From Nematostella vectensis (Eukaryota > Cnidaria > Anthozoa > Actiniaria > Edwardsiidae), in the NCBI RefSeq assembly GCF_932526225.1, contig NC_064037.1, positions 17,150,471 to 17,214,470 of the forward strand: a stretch of 64,000 bases of DNA, in the 5' to 3' direction. The translations under genes and the position numbers were made by a program. Shown one piece after another: positions 1 through 8,770 of this stretch. The notes beneath the pieces are model-generated. The model did no database searches and was not told where the DNA came from. It worked only from the letters and a program-made list of their open reading frames with translations. The stretch's first letter is position 1; each line of letters begins with the position of its first letter.

Positions 1-429
1 TGATCGGGCAAAATAGCTCCATTTCAGTGTCACATATCTCCAATGCGCAACTTTCTGATAGCTTCCCACCTCTTTTTTCTTTCATACTATTCCAGAATGA
101 TGGTTTCATTTTCCCTCACCATGTTTCAATTGCATCTCACATTTTGATTATTTTGTATCTATCTAAGATGAAGCATGTAGCAGTATGCCTACACCTTTTG
201 TTCCTGTATGCTCAGGGGATAATGCTGGTAAATAAATACCCCTACAAATTATGATGAGCTATATTTAATAAAAAAATATTTAGTAGTTATAGATATTACA
301 AGGTACAAATACCAAAGTTCACCAATACTTAATGAATATACCTTATGAATTTTGCTTAAAGTTTATCATTTTTATGTACAAAGTTGTACCAAAAGTGTGA
401 CTGAAAACATGCTTATTTTTCCCACACAG
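1..429. other. AT-rich sequence, no gene seen
   Basis: No coding similarity is visible on either strand. The last bases before 430 are a pyrimidine-rich tract ending in CACACAG, which looks like a 3' splice site for the reading frame that begins at 430, so the stretch may be intronic. Confidence 0.4.
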
Positions 430-1012
430 CTCCAGGGCTATTACCAGCTGAACCAAGCCAGGAAAACGTTGTGGGACCTGAAAAAGGTGCTACTGTAGAG
501 AATGCCCTCCTACAAGCTGTTGAGACAACTCCAGAATCAGCTGCTGTGCAGTCAGATTTTGAATCAGCAACAGAATTAGTTGTTGAGTTTGTTCCTGAAC
601 AGGCTGTAGATCCAACTCAAGCACCAGCTAATGAACCAGAACTAGGTTTTGAACAAGTTAAAGAGCCGCTTGACCTTATTAATAGAGCACGTGCAGTGGG
701 TGTTGAGCATGTGACACAAGGATTCATGAGACTGCAGATGAACGTCAAAACAGACATCGACGTATTGCATGGAAGGTGTCAAGGGAAGAACACAGGCTCA
801 GAGAGGTCATTGGAGACACACCCCCTCGACCGCCTGCAGGTTCCACAGAGCAAGAAGAGAGAGCAAACTGTGCTATTCAAAAATTTGAGCTCGAACAGCT
901 ATCATACACCCTTGGTTACTGCCAGGTCTGCAAAGAAAGACGACCTCAGGGGGAGACAAGCAGAGCAGCAAATTTGTGCGAGTACAAAAATAATTATGTA
1001 CCATATAGTATA
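430..1012 (+). pseudogene. Helitron protein, N-terminal fragment (frameshifted)
   Basis: This is the start of a decayed rolling-circle (Helitron) replicase-helicase. After an acceptor-like site at about 429 an acidic, low-complexity frame runs to about 720. Coding similarity then continues in another frame, where a short Arg/Glu-rich segment (HETADERQNRHRR) is followed by a Cys-rich motif (CQVCKERRPQG) typical of the region ahead of the Helitron-like N domain. A stop lies upstream in that second frame, so a frameshift at about 720 is needed. Further Helitron pieces follow at 1566 and 2358 on the same strand and in the expected order. The assignment of the second half is firm by motif; the acidic first half could belong to another gene. 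Confidence 0.55.
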
Positions 1013-1565
1013 TAATGCCTATAAAAACTGGATAAAGTTCCGGTTTTGAATATGCGTTTTTGTAATTTCGGGATTAAAAAAACCGCATCCACGCAGGCTC
1101 CGCTTTTAGGCCACATGGGCTCATTGTAATTAGCAGATTGTTTCCATTCTATTGTTTGCTCGTTTTTTTTTTTTCTCTGTGCGATTTAGATTATCTTTTT
1201 TGTGCACTTTTTATTACAACCAAATGATTGCTTAATACGGATTTCGATGTAAGCTCCTGTTTACAGATACCGACGGACTCTGTTATGACGTCATAGTTAA
1301 GGACATCTATGGAGATTTCGTCCAAGAGCAAGCATGTTTGATACTCCGAATACCAGGCAGACCATTACAGTTGAAGTAACAAGAAGGTTCAACAAAAAGC
1401 TGAACGCGATCCAAACGTCATTCAAAATTAGACCTGGATTTCTCACGCGAAAAAGCCGTGTTGCAGAGTTTAAGTTTGATCACGCAAGAACTACACTGCA
1501 ACAAGTATAAAAATATAAGAATGTTTAATGTCTACTGACGAATCAGACGCAAAAAACTCCATACA
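1013..1565. other. Non-coding or fully decayed Helitron interior
   Basis: No open frame with recognisable similarity is present. Helitron pieces flank it on both sides in the right order, so it is probably the degraded part of the same element. It contains a short T-run and ends with an acceptor-like TTCACAG just before the next fragment. Confidence 0.35.
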
Positions 1566-1886
1566 TACTGTTGTTCACAGTTGTACTCAGACCTCCTCTC
1601 CAGAGTATTAAACCTGAAATTGAAGGAGCTTTTGAAGGACATAACTAAATATTATGTCCTTGGTGTCGTGGTCGCCCATCTTTACGTCATTGAGTTCCAA
1701 AAGCGGAGATTACGTCATGCACACCTTCTGGTTTTCCTTGATCGTGAGGTTATTGACGAAGTAGTCTCTGCTGAATTCCAGATAGAGGGTTACAACCAAA
1801 GCTTTATGGCCATTGTCTCCCTGCATGAAAGGTGCGTGCAGAAAGAACTTCCCAAGGAATTTGTCGTTTATAGTGTTAATAGCTAA
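1566..1886 (+). pseudogene. Helitron-like N-terminal domain fragment
   Basis: The frame contains the Helitron signature YVLGVVVAHLYVIEFQKRRL followed by RHAHLLVFLDREV and DEVVSAE, i.e. the conserved Helitron_like_N block that precedes the Rep catalytic region. It lacks an ATG, is short (about 100 codons) and stops at 1884-1886 just where an insertion begins. The reading is resumed at about 2358. Helitron Rep/Hel proteins are normally well over 1000 residues, so this is a relic. Confidence 0.75.
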
Positions 1887-2357
1887 CTAACCACAGAAAG
1901 GACTGTTTGTTTGTGTTCTAGCTGACAATTGATTACAGATTTAAAGCTCTCGACTGTAATTGGTTCTTTTGTATTTTCGTTTATTCTTAGTTACTTGTTT
2001 TAGATAAGGAGTGTGGAGTCGATCGAAGTGTAGACACAGAGTAATGATTCAGAGTTTTCAGGAGTTTTTCTAAAGAGTTTTCAGAAGTTTTGCTAAGAGT
2101 TTTCAAGAGGACTTATATAGTTATAAACGAATTATCAACGATTTTTGATTTTATTATCTTTGTACATTTGTTAGATAAGTTGATTTATTATAGTTTTTAC
2201 AGTGGATCATACACAACGAATGAAATCGAATCAAACTCTGGTGCATGTAGTGTATATCACTGGTTAAAACTGGCAAACTAAAGGGAACTCTACACCCCCG
2301 GTGTTGGCAGCGCCCCTGAGGAATGTGACAGAATTCACAGAGCAAACAAAACCGAAT
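1887..2357. mobile_element. Insertion of about 470 bp inside the Helitron relic
   Basis: The Helitron reading frame breaks here and resumes after about 470 bp. A near-identical 9-mer flanks the break (GTTAATAGC at about 1875 and GTAAATAGC at about 2355), as expected for a target-site duplication. Inside are short repeats of a GAGTTTTCAGGAGTTTT-like unit (2049-2110). No coding potential is seen. A solo LTR or a MULE-like element are possible; the ends do not allow a firm class. Confidence 0.45.
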
Positions 2358-2608
2358 GTAAATAGCTTTCCAGAATATAGAAGAAGGAACAGTGGAAGAA
2401 CCCTTGCGTGTCCACAGAGAAGACCTACACAACAGATGGGTTGCCTTACAACCCTTGGCTGGCACTCAAGTATAGTGCTTATATTGATGTGGAGGTGTGT
2501 GCAAGCATCAATAGTATCAAGTAACTCTTTAAGTACGTATACAAAGGACACGACTTCATTCAAGTCATTATCACTGAGAATGCCAGCAACATCATGGAAT
2601 GGAATCAC
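2358..2608 (+). pseudogene. Helitron protein fragment, continues after the insertion
   Basis: The sequence opens with the Helitron motif FPEYRRRN-GRT. After shifts of frame it continues with segments matching NRWV, YNPWL, KYSAYIDVEVCASINSIK and LFKYVYKGHDF, the stretch between the N domain and Rep region in Helitrons. One in-frame stop and at least two frameshifts are present. The coding similarity ends at about 2608, where a SINE begins. Orientation and order match the two upstream fragments. Confidence 0.75.
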
Positions 2609-2609
2609 A

Positions 2610-2880
2610 GGTGGCCCAGTGTGTTAGCGCGTCAGCATATGGGGCCTCTCACCTCTGCTGAAACAGGTTCGATTCCAGGTCGAGACATGGATAGTATCTG
2701 TCTGTTTCTCGGCCCTGAATTTGACTTGAACGTATGTGAGCTTACAAGAAGCTTGTGTTCCTCAGTTCCAAGATGGGACACTCTTAATACATTAGGATTT
2801 TAAATGTAAAGTGCTTAGAACATGGTTGGTATAAGCGCTATGTAAATGCACATATCATCGTCGTCGGTTTCAGCAACCTA
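2610..2880 (+). mobile_element. tRNA-derived SINE
   Basis: The head has RNA polymerase III internal promoter boxes: an A-box-like TGGCCCAGTGTG at 2612-2623 (one mismatch) and a perfect B box GGTTCGATTCC at 2666-2676, spaced about 43 bp as in tRNAs. The body is unrelated to tRNA, and the tail has the GCGCTATGTAAATGCA-like end followed by a short CATCGTCGTCG run, typical of invertebrate SINEs. It lies immediately downstream of the Helitron relic. Confidence 0.65.
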
Positions 2881-3210
2881 AAGCGAAAAAAGGTAAATAT
2901 CCGACAATCACATGATCACAAAACATCACGGCGGATAAACTTTGAATACTATGCACCCAAAAACCGTTGCTTGTTACATTTTCTAATCTTCGTTCATCCA
3001 TTTTGCAAAGGGTAAGACAAGAAGGCAAAGGCAGGTCTTCCAAGAACAACTAGTCGAACGGTGGTCAAAAAAAGAAAAAAAAGAGAAGAGGTGAATGCAG
3101 TGAAGATAAATGTGTGGGTTATAATAGTAATTTTTATTGTGCCCCCCCCCCCGTTAAACATCTTAATCATAAAGAAATTACTTATTTTATCTTGTCTTGT
3201 CTTTTTTAAG

Positions 3211-3870
3211 GCTACTGTTGTTAGGGTTTACAGCCCGAAACAAGCACAGCGCCATCGTCCCCAAGTACACCCCGCCACCAAACGGACAGTCGCCTAAAAA
3301 ACGCCAAGATCTCAATAAAAGCCTCACCTCAACCCATCTCCTCCTACTCGTCCCCGTTTGTTATACAGTCTTTGTACAGTCCCATCCGCCCCCGATACAA
3401 CAGCCTGCCGAGAGTGGACAAGATAGCAGACCTGCAAAACTCGATACAGCAGATGGAGCTGACCCTGTTCAGGCACGGCCAGCAGGTAAACCGCATCGAG
3501 GCCATGCTGAAGGAGATACAGAGCCAACAGAGCGTGAGCCATAGCCTGCATACAACCATTATAGACTCCAAGGAGAACAACACACCCCCACCCCCACCCC
3601 ACCATCAGCAACATCCACTCCAGTGGCGTGCAGCGTTCAGAACTTCGCTGTGCTGCTTCTGAGGAGCGATGCTCCAAGGAAGAATTGGTGGGAAGAAATT
3701 TGGCTGGTACCCGCGGCAAACCTATAGTCATCGACGACAAAATAGCAGAAATCAAAGAAACTGTGTTTGTACACTTCCCCACCGCCCCTTCAGCGCATGA
3801 AGCAGTCTTGCACCAGTGCCACAAGACAATGGCCACCTACCTGCGACAACTGACCTCATGTGAAAAGTAA
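3211..3870 (+). pseudogene. BEN-domain protein, copy 1
   Basis: The exon-like frame begins after CTTTTTTAAG. It encodes a Ser/Pro-rich segment, then a short amphipathic helix (VDKIADLQNSIQQMELTLF), then a Pro-rich linker. The BEN part is split over frames: the QNFAV-LLR segment lies in one frame and the EELVGRNLAGTRGKP to TYLRQL segment in another, ending at the TAA at 3868-3870. BEN domains bind DNA or chromatin partners. Two frame changes, one at the C-run near 3590 and one near 3665, occur at the same places in the other copies. No start codon is visible, so upstream exons would be required. Confidence 0.55.
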
Positions 3871-4078
3871 CTGAAAATGTATTTTATAACCGTATCTTAT
3901 GCTTCTGTAATTGTAAATCTTTAGAACTTGTTATATTAAAATAATTTTGATAAAAAACGTCTCTGCCTCACATTCCGTGTTTATATCCTCTAAGTGAACA
4001 GGATGCTTTGCAAATTGAGCAAAGTTCCATCGTTATCATAAAGAAATAACTTATTTTATCTTATCTTGTCTTTTTTAG

Positions 4079-4638
4079 GCTACTGTTGTTGCGGTTTACA
4101 GCCCGACAAGCACAGCGCCATCGTCCCCAAATACCCCCCGCCACCAAACGGACAGTCGCCTACCAATCGCCAAGACCTCGATAGAAGCCTCGCCTCAACC
4201 CATCTCCTACTCGTCCCCGTTTGCTAGACGGTCTTTGTACAGTCCCATCCGCCCCCGATACAACAGCCCGCCTAGAGTGGACAAGATAGCAGACCCATAG
4301 CGTGAGCCACAGCCTGCATACAACCATCATAGACTCCAAGAAGAACAACACACCCCCACCCCCACCCCACCATCAGCAACATCCACTCCAGTGGCGTGCA
4401 GCGTTCAGAACTTGGCTGTGCGGCTTCTGAGGAGCGATGTTCCAAGGAAGAATTGGTGGGAAGAAATTTGGCTGGTGCCCGCGGCAAACCTATAGTCATC
4501 GACGACAAAATAGCAGAAATCAAAGAAACTGTGTTTGTACACTTCCCCACCGCCTCTTCAGCGCGTGAAGCAGTCTTGCGCCAGTGCCACAAGACAATTG
4601 ACACCTACCTGCGACGACTGACCTCATGTGAAAAGTAA
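4079..4638 (+). pseudogene. BEN-domain protein, copy 2 (internally deleted)
   Basis: This copy follows a clean CTTTTTTAG acceptor. It reads like copy 1 but jumps from the VDKIAD segment straight to the Ser/His segment, with loss of roughly 80 bp near 4297. The BEN C-terminal half (EELVGRNLAGARGKP to TYLRRL) is open to the TAA at 4636-4638. The poly-C frame change and the second frame change are shared with copies 1 and 3. Confidence 0.55.
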
Positions 4639-4849
4639 CTGAAAATGTATTTTATAACCGTATCTTATGCTTCTGAAATTGTAAATCTTTAGAACTTGTT
4701 ATATTAAAATAATTTTGATAAAAATGTCTCTGCCTCACATTCCGTGTTTATATCCTCTATCTAAGTGAACAGGATGCTTTGCAAATTGAGCAACGTTCCA
4801 TCGTTATCATAAAGAAATAACTTATTTTATCTTATCTTGTCTTTTTTAG

Positions 4850-5504
4850 GCTACTGTTGTTGCGGTTTACAGCCCGACAAGCACAGCGCCATCGTCCCCA
4901 AATACCCCCCGCCACCAAACGGACAGTCGCCTACCAATCACCAAGACCTCGATAGAAGCATCGCCTCAACCCATCTCCTACTCGTCCCCGTTTGCTAGAC
5001 AGTCTTTGTACAGTCCCATCCGCCCCCGATACAGCAGCTCGCTGAGAGTGGACAAGATAGCAGACCTGCAAAACTCGATACAGCAGATGGAGGTGACCCT
5101 GTTCAGGCACGGCCAGCAGGTAAACCGCATCAAGGCCATGCTGAAGGAGATACAGAGCCAACAGAGCGTGAGCCACAGCCTGCATACAACCATCATAGAC
5201 TCCAAGGAGAACAACACACCCCCACCCACACCCCACCATCAGCAACATCCACTCCAGTGGCGTGCAGCGTTCAGAACTTCGCTGTGCGGCTTCTGAGGAG
5301 CGATGCTCCAAGGAAGAATTGGTGGGAAGAAATTTGGCTGGTGCCCGCGGCAAACCTATAGTCAACGACGACAAAATAGCAGAAATCAAAGAAACTGTGT
5401 TTGTACACTTCCCCACCACCCCTTCAGCGCGTGCAGCAGTCTTGCGCCAGTGCCACAAGACAATGGACACCTACCTGCGACGACTGAACTCATGTGAAGA
5501 GTAA
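4850..5504 (+). pseudogene. BEN-domain protein, copy 3
   Basis: This copy follows a CTTTTTTAG acceptor. The first frame is open for about 145 codons: a Ser/Pro-rich tract, the VDKIADLQNSIQQ helix and a KENNTPPP linker, to the TGA at 5294-5296. The BEN segment EELVGRNLAGARGKP to TYLRRL is open in another frame to the TAA at 5502-5504. Without a frameshift or an unseen splice the two halves cannot be joined. Downstream AATAAT/TTAAAAT-rich sequence may serve as the 3' end. Confidence 0.55.
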
Positions 5505-5799
5505 CTGAAAATGTATTTTATAACCGTGTCTTATGCTTCTGTAATTGTAAATCTATAGAACTTGTTATATTAAAATAATTTTGATAAAAATGTCTCTGCC
5601 TCACATTCCGTGTTTATATCCTCTATCTAAGTGAACAGGATGCTTTGCAAATTGAGCAAAGTTCCGTCGTTTATTATCGTTTTAAAAAGTTTAAATGGCG
5701 AAAGTTTACTTAATTGTAAAATTACACTTGTAAGACTCCAAAACCAAACTAACTCGAACATGGAGTGATATGTGATGTCTGTCGTTAGATGTTATTTAT

Positions 5800-6570
5800 T
5801 TTGCTTTGGCTGGTAAACTAGCGTGAGCGGAACTTTATGACGCTCTTAATTGCTTCCGCAGTCATAATGAAGACATTTATGGTAGAGCATGTTGTCGTTG
5901 ACTTATGTATTCGAACACAAACGACTACTACTAGGAGTTAACAATCCGAACATCTTCGAACAATATCAAGTGATCGGCATTCCTTCCTCAAACTAATTCT
6001 CCTGTGTTTATTGAATGTGTTTGTCAAAAAATGGCTTCCCGCTGTTATTAAAGCCGCATTGTCACCAGTTCACTTCCGGAGGTCCGACGGAAACCTCAAC
6101 CGTTAAAAGACAAAAGAATCTATTAGTATCAGAGGTATTTAACAGGCCATCAGCTCTAAACTATCGATCACATCCTCGAAGAAACTTCCAATAGACACAC
6201 TGCTTTAAATATTTTGAAATATTTTTCGCGTTTTCCGTTAAAATCATCGGATATTGTAACGTAATCGACCGGAAGTTAACTGGTGACAATGCGGCTTTAA
6301 GTCTTCGCTAGCAGTTTCCACACATTTCGAAAATCTCCTTAGAATATCAAGCGATCAGCATTCCCTCCTAAAACTAATTCTCCCGTGTTTAGTACAAGTC
6401 ATTGCTTTGTCAAATAAATGGCTTACTGTTTTCAAAGTATTCGCTAGCAGTTAACACACATTCGAAAATCTTCAAGGAATATCAAGCGATCGGCATTCCT
6501 TCCCCAAACTAATTCTCTGTCTAATACAAGTCTTTGTCAAATAAATGGCTTTTCGCTGTTCTAGCTGTTA
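5800..6570. repeat. Three diverged copies of a repeat of about 130 bp
   Basis: A block of the form TCGAAAATCT...ATATCAAGCGATCGGCATTC...CAAACTAATTCTC...TTTGTCAAATAAATGGCT occurs at about 5945, 6330 and 6455. The copies differ by substitutions and small indels. The first is interrupted by a MITE at 6052-6296. No coding potential is seen. Confidence 0.65.
6052..6296. mobile_element. MITE with terminal inverted repeats and TTAA duplication
   Basis: The ends are inverted repeats of about 28 bp with one mismatch: left AGCCGCATTGTCACCAGTTC and right its complement ending GACAATGCGGCT. TTAA lies outside each end (6048-6051 and 6297-6300), as for piggyBac-type insertion. A related copy of the host repeat at about 6425-6450 lacks the element and serves as an empty site. 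The 245-bp interior has no ORF, so the element is non-autonomous. Confidence 0.75.
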
Positions 6571-6582
6571 TTAAGCCCTGGA

Positions 6583-6700
6583 TCACACCTTATCTTTCGT
6601 CATACCGTTTATTTTGCATCTGTTCGCGAACAGTCTATATGTTCGCGAATTTCTTCCGTGTTGTTCGCGAAAGTTCTTCCTATGTTCGTGGGCGGTACTG
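6583..6700. repeat. Cluster of GTTCGCGAA palindromes
   Basis: Three copies of GTTCGCGAA and one diverged copy (GTTCGTGGG) lie at about 6621, 6640, 6663 and 6683, immediately upstream of the LINE 5' breakpoint. They could be part of a separate short element. Function unknown. Confidence 0.4.
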
Positions 6701-8770
6701 TATTTGATGGCATGCAAAATATGCGTGCAGCTATAATCTTTAATAGGGCCAAAACCACACAACGCCAGTCTGACTGGATGAAATTTAAAAAGCTCAGAGC
6801 CAAAGTCAAAGAACAATTAAGAGAATCATATCACTCATATATTGCCAACCTGCTCGAACCTCCAGAACAAGACAAAAAGCCATCTATGGGTAAACGATTT
6901 TGGTCCTTTGTCAAGTCTAGGCGCAGGGATACGGTGGGAGTTGCTGGTTTACGAGAAACGCCTGATGGCAATGTCATCACAGACAGCAAGACCAAAGCTG
7001 AGATTTTAAGCAATCAATTCAAATCAGTTTTTACAGTTGAGGACACATCCAACCTCCCAGTGCTGCCTACATCACCCTTCCCTGACATCGCTGATCTGCA
7101 GTTTGACACACGTGGTATTGCTAAGCTCCTAAAGAGTGTTGATGTGCACAAAGCTAGTGGACCCGATCAAATCCCTTGTTGGATACTAAAAACTGCCGCT
7201 GAAGAGCTGGCCCCCTTTTTGCAAAAGCTGTTCACCTACTCACTTCTTACTGGGCAGATTCCCAAGGATTGGTGCAATGCTAACATTCATGCAATTTTTA
7301 AGAAAGGGAATAAGTCCCTAGCTTCTAACTATCGTCCTATATCTTTAACGTCAATCACTTGTAAAATCATGGAACACATTTTGTTTCGCCACCTAATGTC
7401 CCATCTCGACAGCAATAATATCCTCCTACATATACAACATGGCTTCAGGAAAAAGTATTCCTGCGAGACGCAACTCATCACTGTGCTCCACGAACTGTGT
7501 TACAATCTTGACCAAGGAAACCAAACTGACTGCATTCTACTTGATTTCTCAAAGGCTTTTGATAGGGTTGCCCATGGGCGTATGCTTCAGAAACTTGATT
7601 TTTACGGTATCCGTGGAAAGCCACTTACGTGGGTCAGGTCTTGGCTAATCCACAGAAATCAAACAGTTGTTGTAGAGGGGGAGACATCAAAATCAACCAG
7701 AGTCACATCAGGGGTCCCCCAAGGGACTGTCCTGGGACTACTGATGTTCCTCTTGTTCATCAATGACATCAACTCAGGGATTACTTCACGTATTAGACTT
7801 TTTGCGGATGACACCATCTTATATGGCCTAATCGAAGGCCCACAGAGTGCAGCAGTTATTCAGAAAGACCTTGATCTCCTTTTTAAATGGTCTAAAACAT
7901 GGCAAATGTCATTCAACGCCGACAAGTGTAATATTATCAGAATACATAGATCCAAGACTCCCATTGTTTATAATTACACGCTGGGTGGGACTCCATTAAA
8001 AGCTGTTCAGAGCCACCCATACTTGGGTGTAGAGTTGTCCTCAAATCTGAACTGGAACACTCATGTCACTAATATTGTTGGAAAGGCTAACAAATCACTC
8101 GGTTTTATAAGGAGAAATCTTGGGGCTTGCCCTGATTTTGTTCGAGAAAGAGCGTACACTACCCTCGTGCGCCCACGTGTGGAATTTGCTTCTAGTGTGT
8201 GGGATCCACATTTCCAGAAGCAAATAAAGGACCTAGAGAGCGTACAAAGGAGAGCGGCAAGATTCGCAAAGAACTGCTACGTTTATGAACCAGGGACTGT
8301 GACAGGCTCACTAAAAGAACTCAAATGGCCCTCCCTCCAGCTACGAAGGAAGATGGCGAGACTTACTATGTTCTACAAAATGGTGTATGGCCTTGTAAAC
8401 ATAAATATTCCCAAAGATCTCCTACAAACTCGCAAGCAATCTACTCGCTTCTCTCACCCCAAGAGGTTCATAAACCTGCCTTCGAACACAAATACTTCTA
8501 AATTTAGCTTTTTAACCCGCTCGCTTAAAGAGTGGAACTTACTGCCAAATAACATAATAGAGGCACCAACTCTTGCTAAATTTAAGGAGCTGTTATCAAG
8601 TGAATTTTGCATATAATGTTAAAATGAAGAGTCAGTAGTGTTACATTATTACTTTATTTTGTATTCTTTTTCCTTTTACATTTATTTCATTTCCTTTTGT
8701 TATTGTAATTTTATATATCCGCCTCATGCTCATGCTTTGCGGATTACAATATATAAATAAATAAATAAAT
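6700..8770 (+). mobile_element. CR1/L2-like LINE insertion
   Basis: The element body spans the RT frame plus a short 3' UTR. It ends in a microsatellite-like ATAAATAAATAAATAAAT tail at about 8750-8768 rather than poly(A), a habit of CR1/L2-type LINEs. The 5' end is truncated near 6700. I could not find a clear target-site duplication. Confidence 0.75.
6712..8616 (+). CDS. Non-LTR retrotransposon reverse transcriptase (5'-truncated)
   Basis: The open frame of about 635 residues encodes the ORF2 reverse transcriptase of a CR1/L2/Rex-like LINE. RT blocks in order are GPDQIPCWIL, NYRPISL, HGFRKKYSCETQL, the catalytic LLDFSKAFDRV, SGVPQGTVLG and the FADD box in LFADDTILYG (about 7796-7830). A C-terminal thumb and the usual RRAARFAKN-like tail follow. 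The apurinic endonuclease domain expected upstream is missing, so this is a 5'-truncated copy. There are no internal stops, indicating a fairly recent insertion. The ATG at 6712 is simply the first in frame; the true protein began further upstream. The RNA would be copied at the target by target-primed reverse transcription. Confidence 0.85.
   Translation: MQNMRAAIIFNRAKTTQRQSDWMKFKKLRAKVKEQLRESYHSYIANLLEPPEQDKKPSMGKRFWSFVKSRRRDTVGVAGLRETPDGNVITDSKTKAEILSNQFKSVFTVEDTSNLPVLPTSPFPDIADLQFDTRGIAKLLKSVDVHKASGPDQIPCWILKTAAEELAPFLQKLFTYSLLTGQIPKDWCNANIHAIFKKGNKSLASNYRPISLTSITCKIMEHILFRHLMSHLDSNNILLHIQHGFRKKYSCETQLITVLHELCYNLDQGNQTDCILLDFSKAFDRVAHGRMLQKLDFYGIRGKPLTWVRSWLIHRNQTVVVEGETSKSTRVTSGVPQGTVLGLLMFLLFINDINSGITSRIRLFADDTILYGLIEGPQSAAVIQKDLDLLFKWSKTWQMSFNADKCNIIRIHRSKTPIVYNYTLGGTPLKAVQSHPYLGVELSSNLNWNTHVTNIVGKANKSLGFIRRNLGACPDFVRERAYTTLVRPRVEFASSVWDPHFQKQIKDLESVQRRAARFAKNCYVYEPGTVTGSLKELKWPSLQLRRKMARLTMFYKMVYGLVNINIPKDLLQTRKQSTRFSHPKRFINLPSNTNTSKFSFLTRSLKEWNLLPNNIIEAPTLAKFKELLSSEFCI

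Larger units (their letters stand above)
3160..5665 (+). repeat. Three tandem units of about 0.8 kb, each a BEN-domain gene end
   Basis: The same block occurs three times (about 3160-4027, 4028-4804, 4805-5665). Each unit comprises a CTTATTTTATCTTRTCTTGTC tract ending in an acceptor-like AG, a coding exon with a BEN domain, and a 3' end with TATTAAAATAATTTTGATAAAAA. Middle unit 2 lacks about 80 bp of the coiled-coil part. The copies are very similar, so the duplication is recent compared with the surrounding relics. Confidence 0.85.

Noticed and set aside
2154-2608. Two overlapping - strand ORFs near the SINE
   Set aside because: The + strand here carries the Helitron signature in the correct order; the - strand frames show no similarity.
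2610-2690. Functional tRNA gene
   Set aside because: A and B boxes are present, but the region cannot fold into a cloverleaf with acceptor stem and is followed by a SINE body and tail.
3324-5470. - strand ORFs of 80-180 codons in the BEN repeats
   Set aside because: They recur in each tandem unit opposite the BEN frames and have no domain; they are antisense shadows.
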